A DNA stretch of 64,000 nucleotides, taken from Rusavskia elegans (taxonomy: Eukaryota; Ascomycota; Lecanoromycetes; Teloschistales; Teloschistaceae). Location: contig SAUG01000060.1 in NCBI GenBank assembly GCA_011316305.1, positions 248,001-312,000 on the forward strand, written 5' to 3'. Every line of letters begins with the position of its first letter. The first letter of the stretch is position 1. Positions 63,652 through 64,000 of the stretch are shown here, in pieces. Under the pieces are notes generated by a model. That model searched no databases and was not told the origin of the DNA. It worked only from the letters and a program-made list of their open reading frames with translations. A program made the translations under genes and the position numbers.

Positions 63652-64000
63652 AATTTTTTCTAAAAGACTTTTATTTAGAATTATATTGAATTTATATATA
63701 TATATATATATATTTTATTTACGTTATATTCGGCAATAATTATTGTATTTTACGTATAAAGAAATTTTAATAGCTAAAGATATATTCGTCAGGCAAGATT
63801 TATAGCGTAGTTAATTACTTCTATTTAACTATTTCCTTTTTTATTCGATTACGAATCCTCTACTATATTTAAATACTATATATTTCTTTCTCGACGTTAT
63901 ATATAATTATTAGCTTCTATTATTTCCGCTATATCTACCTACTATATTATAAAGTAATTATCTATTCTCGTTATATTAGCTGTATTTATTATATAACCCG
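63652..64000. repeat. Direct repeat D (right copy), cut by window end
   Basis: This is the second copy of the 51,930-52,285 repeat in the same orientation. It continues beyond the window, so the full repeat length is unknown. Confidence 0.65.

Larger units (their letters stand above)
51930..64000. mobile_element. Element D: LTR-like element containing A5 and A6
   Basis: It is bounded by direct repeats at 51,930-52,285 and from 63,652 onward; the right repeat is cut by the window edge. After subtracting A5 and A6, about 5 kb of inside remains. A plus-strand frame at about 54,330-55,840 is long and coherent except for TAA/TAG at glutamine-like positions. A minus-strand Asn-rich stretch lies near 63,280-63,350. 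I could not find RT, integrase or transposase motifs, so class and strand are uncertain. Confidence 0.5.

Noticed and set aside
1..64000. CRISPR array, operons, tRNA or rRNA genes
   Set aside because: No regularly spaced identical short repeats, no tRNA-like cloverleaf and no rRNA sequence was noticed. Introns and RIP show a fungal nuclear genome.

Overview
This window comes from the nuclear genome of a filamentous ascomycete (Pezizomycotina). Three things show it: spliceosomal introns of 43-66 nt with GT..AG ends and CTRAY branch sites, a Zn(II)2Cys6 transcription factor, and heavy repeat-induced point mutation (RIP). In the RIP-affected DNA, CpA and TpG are almost absent, TpA is in excess and CpG survives. 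In the retrotransposon frames I read closely, nearly every stop codon is TAA or TAG where the family would have glutamine (CAA or CAG).

The layout is two-speed. Positions 1-26,400 and 40,390-64,000 are AT-rich, gene-free and packed with nested, RIP-degraded transposons. Positions 26,400-40,100 are a GC-normal island. In order, it carries a casein-kinase-1 fragment, a PIF/Harbinger-like transposase pseudogene, an intact six-exon gene fusing an HD-domain nucleotidase to a UMP/CMP-type kinase, a Zn(II)2Cys6 transcription factor, a minus-strand multi-pass membrane protein and a five-exon gene of unknown function.

Left AT-rich arm: gypsy F (+, about 2,600-5,893) is cut by three to four copies of a 370-470 bp hAT-like MITE. 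Gypsy B (-, 6,378-16,394) has both LTRs; its reverse transcriptase is interrupted by element A1 and by a second palindromic element. Gypsy E (+, 16,641-23,250) is cut by a MITE and by A2. A Ty1/copia remnant (+, about 23,900-26,400) is cut by another MITE.

Right AT-rich arm: gypsy C (+, about 40,800-51,930) has its protease split by A3, which is itself split by A4. A further LTR-like element D (51,930 to beyond the window) contains A5 and A6.

Element A is the main repeat discovery. Six copies of about 3.35 kb have 400-410 bp LTRs. The inside is only about 2.5 kb and encodes a Gag-like protein with a zinc knuckle and a protease-like segment, with no reverse transcriptase that I can find. Five copies have exact 5-bp target duplications, which fix the order of insertion. 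It looks like a non-autonomous LTR retrotransposon that preferentially sits in other retrotransposons, although that preference could simply reflect the neighbourhood.

The strongest functional observation is the fusion gene at 30,797-32,258. It joins a 5'-deoxynucleotidase-like HD domain to a nucleoside monophosphate kinase in one 399-residue reading frame, with both active sites apparently intact.
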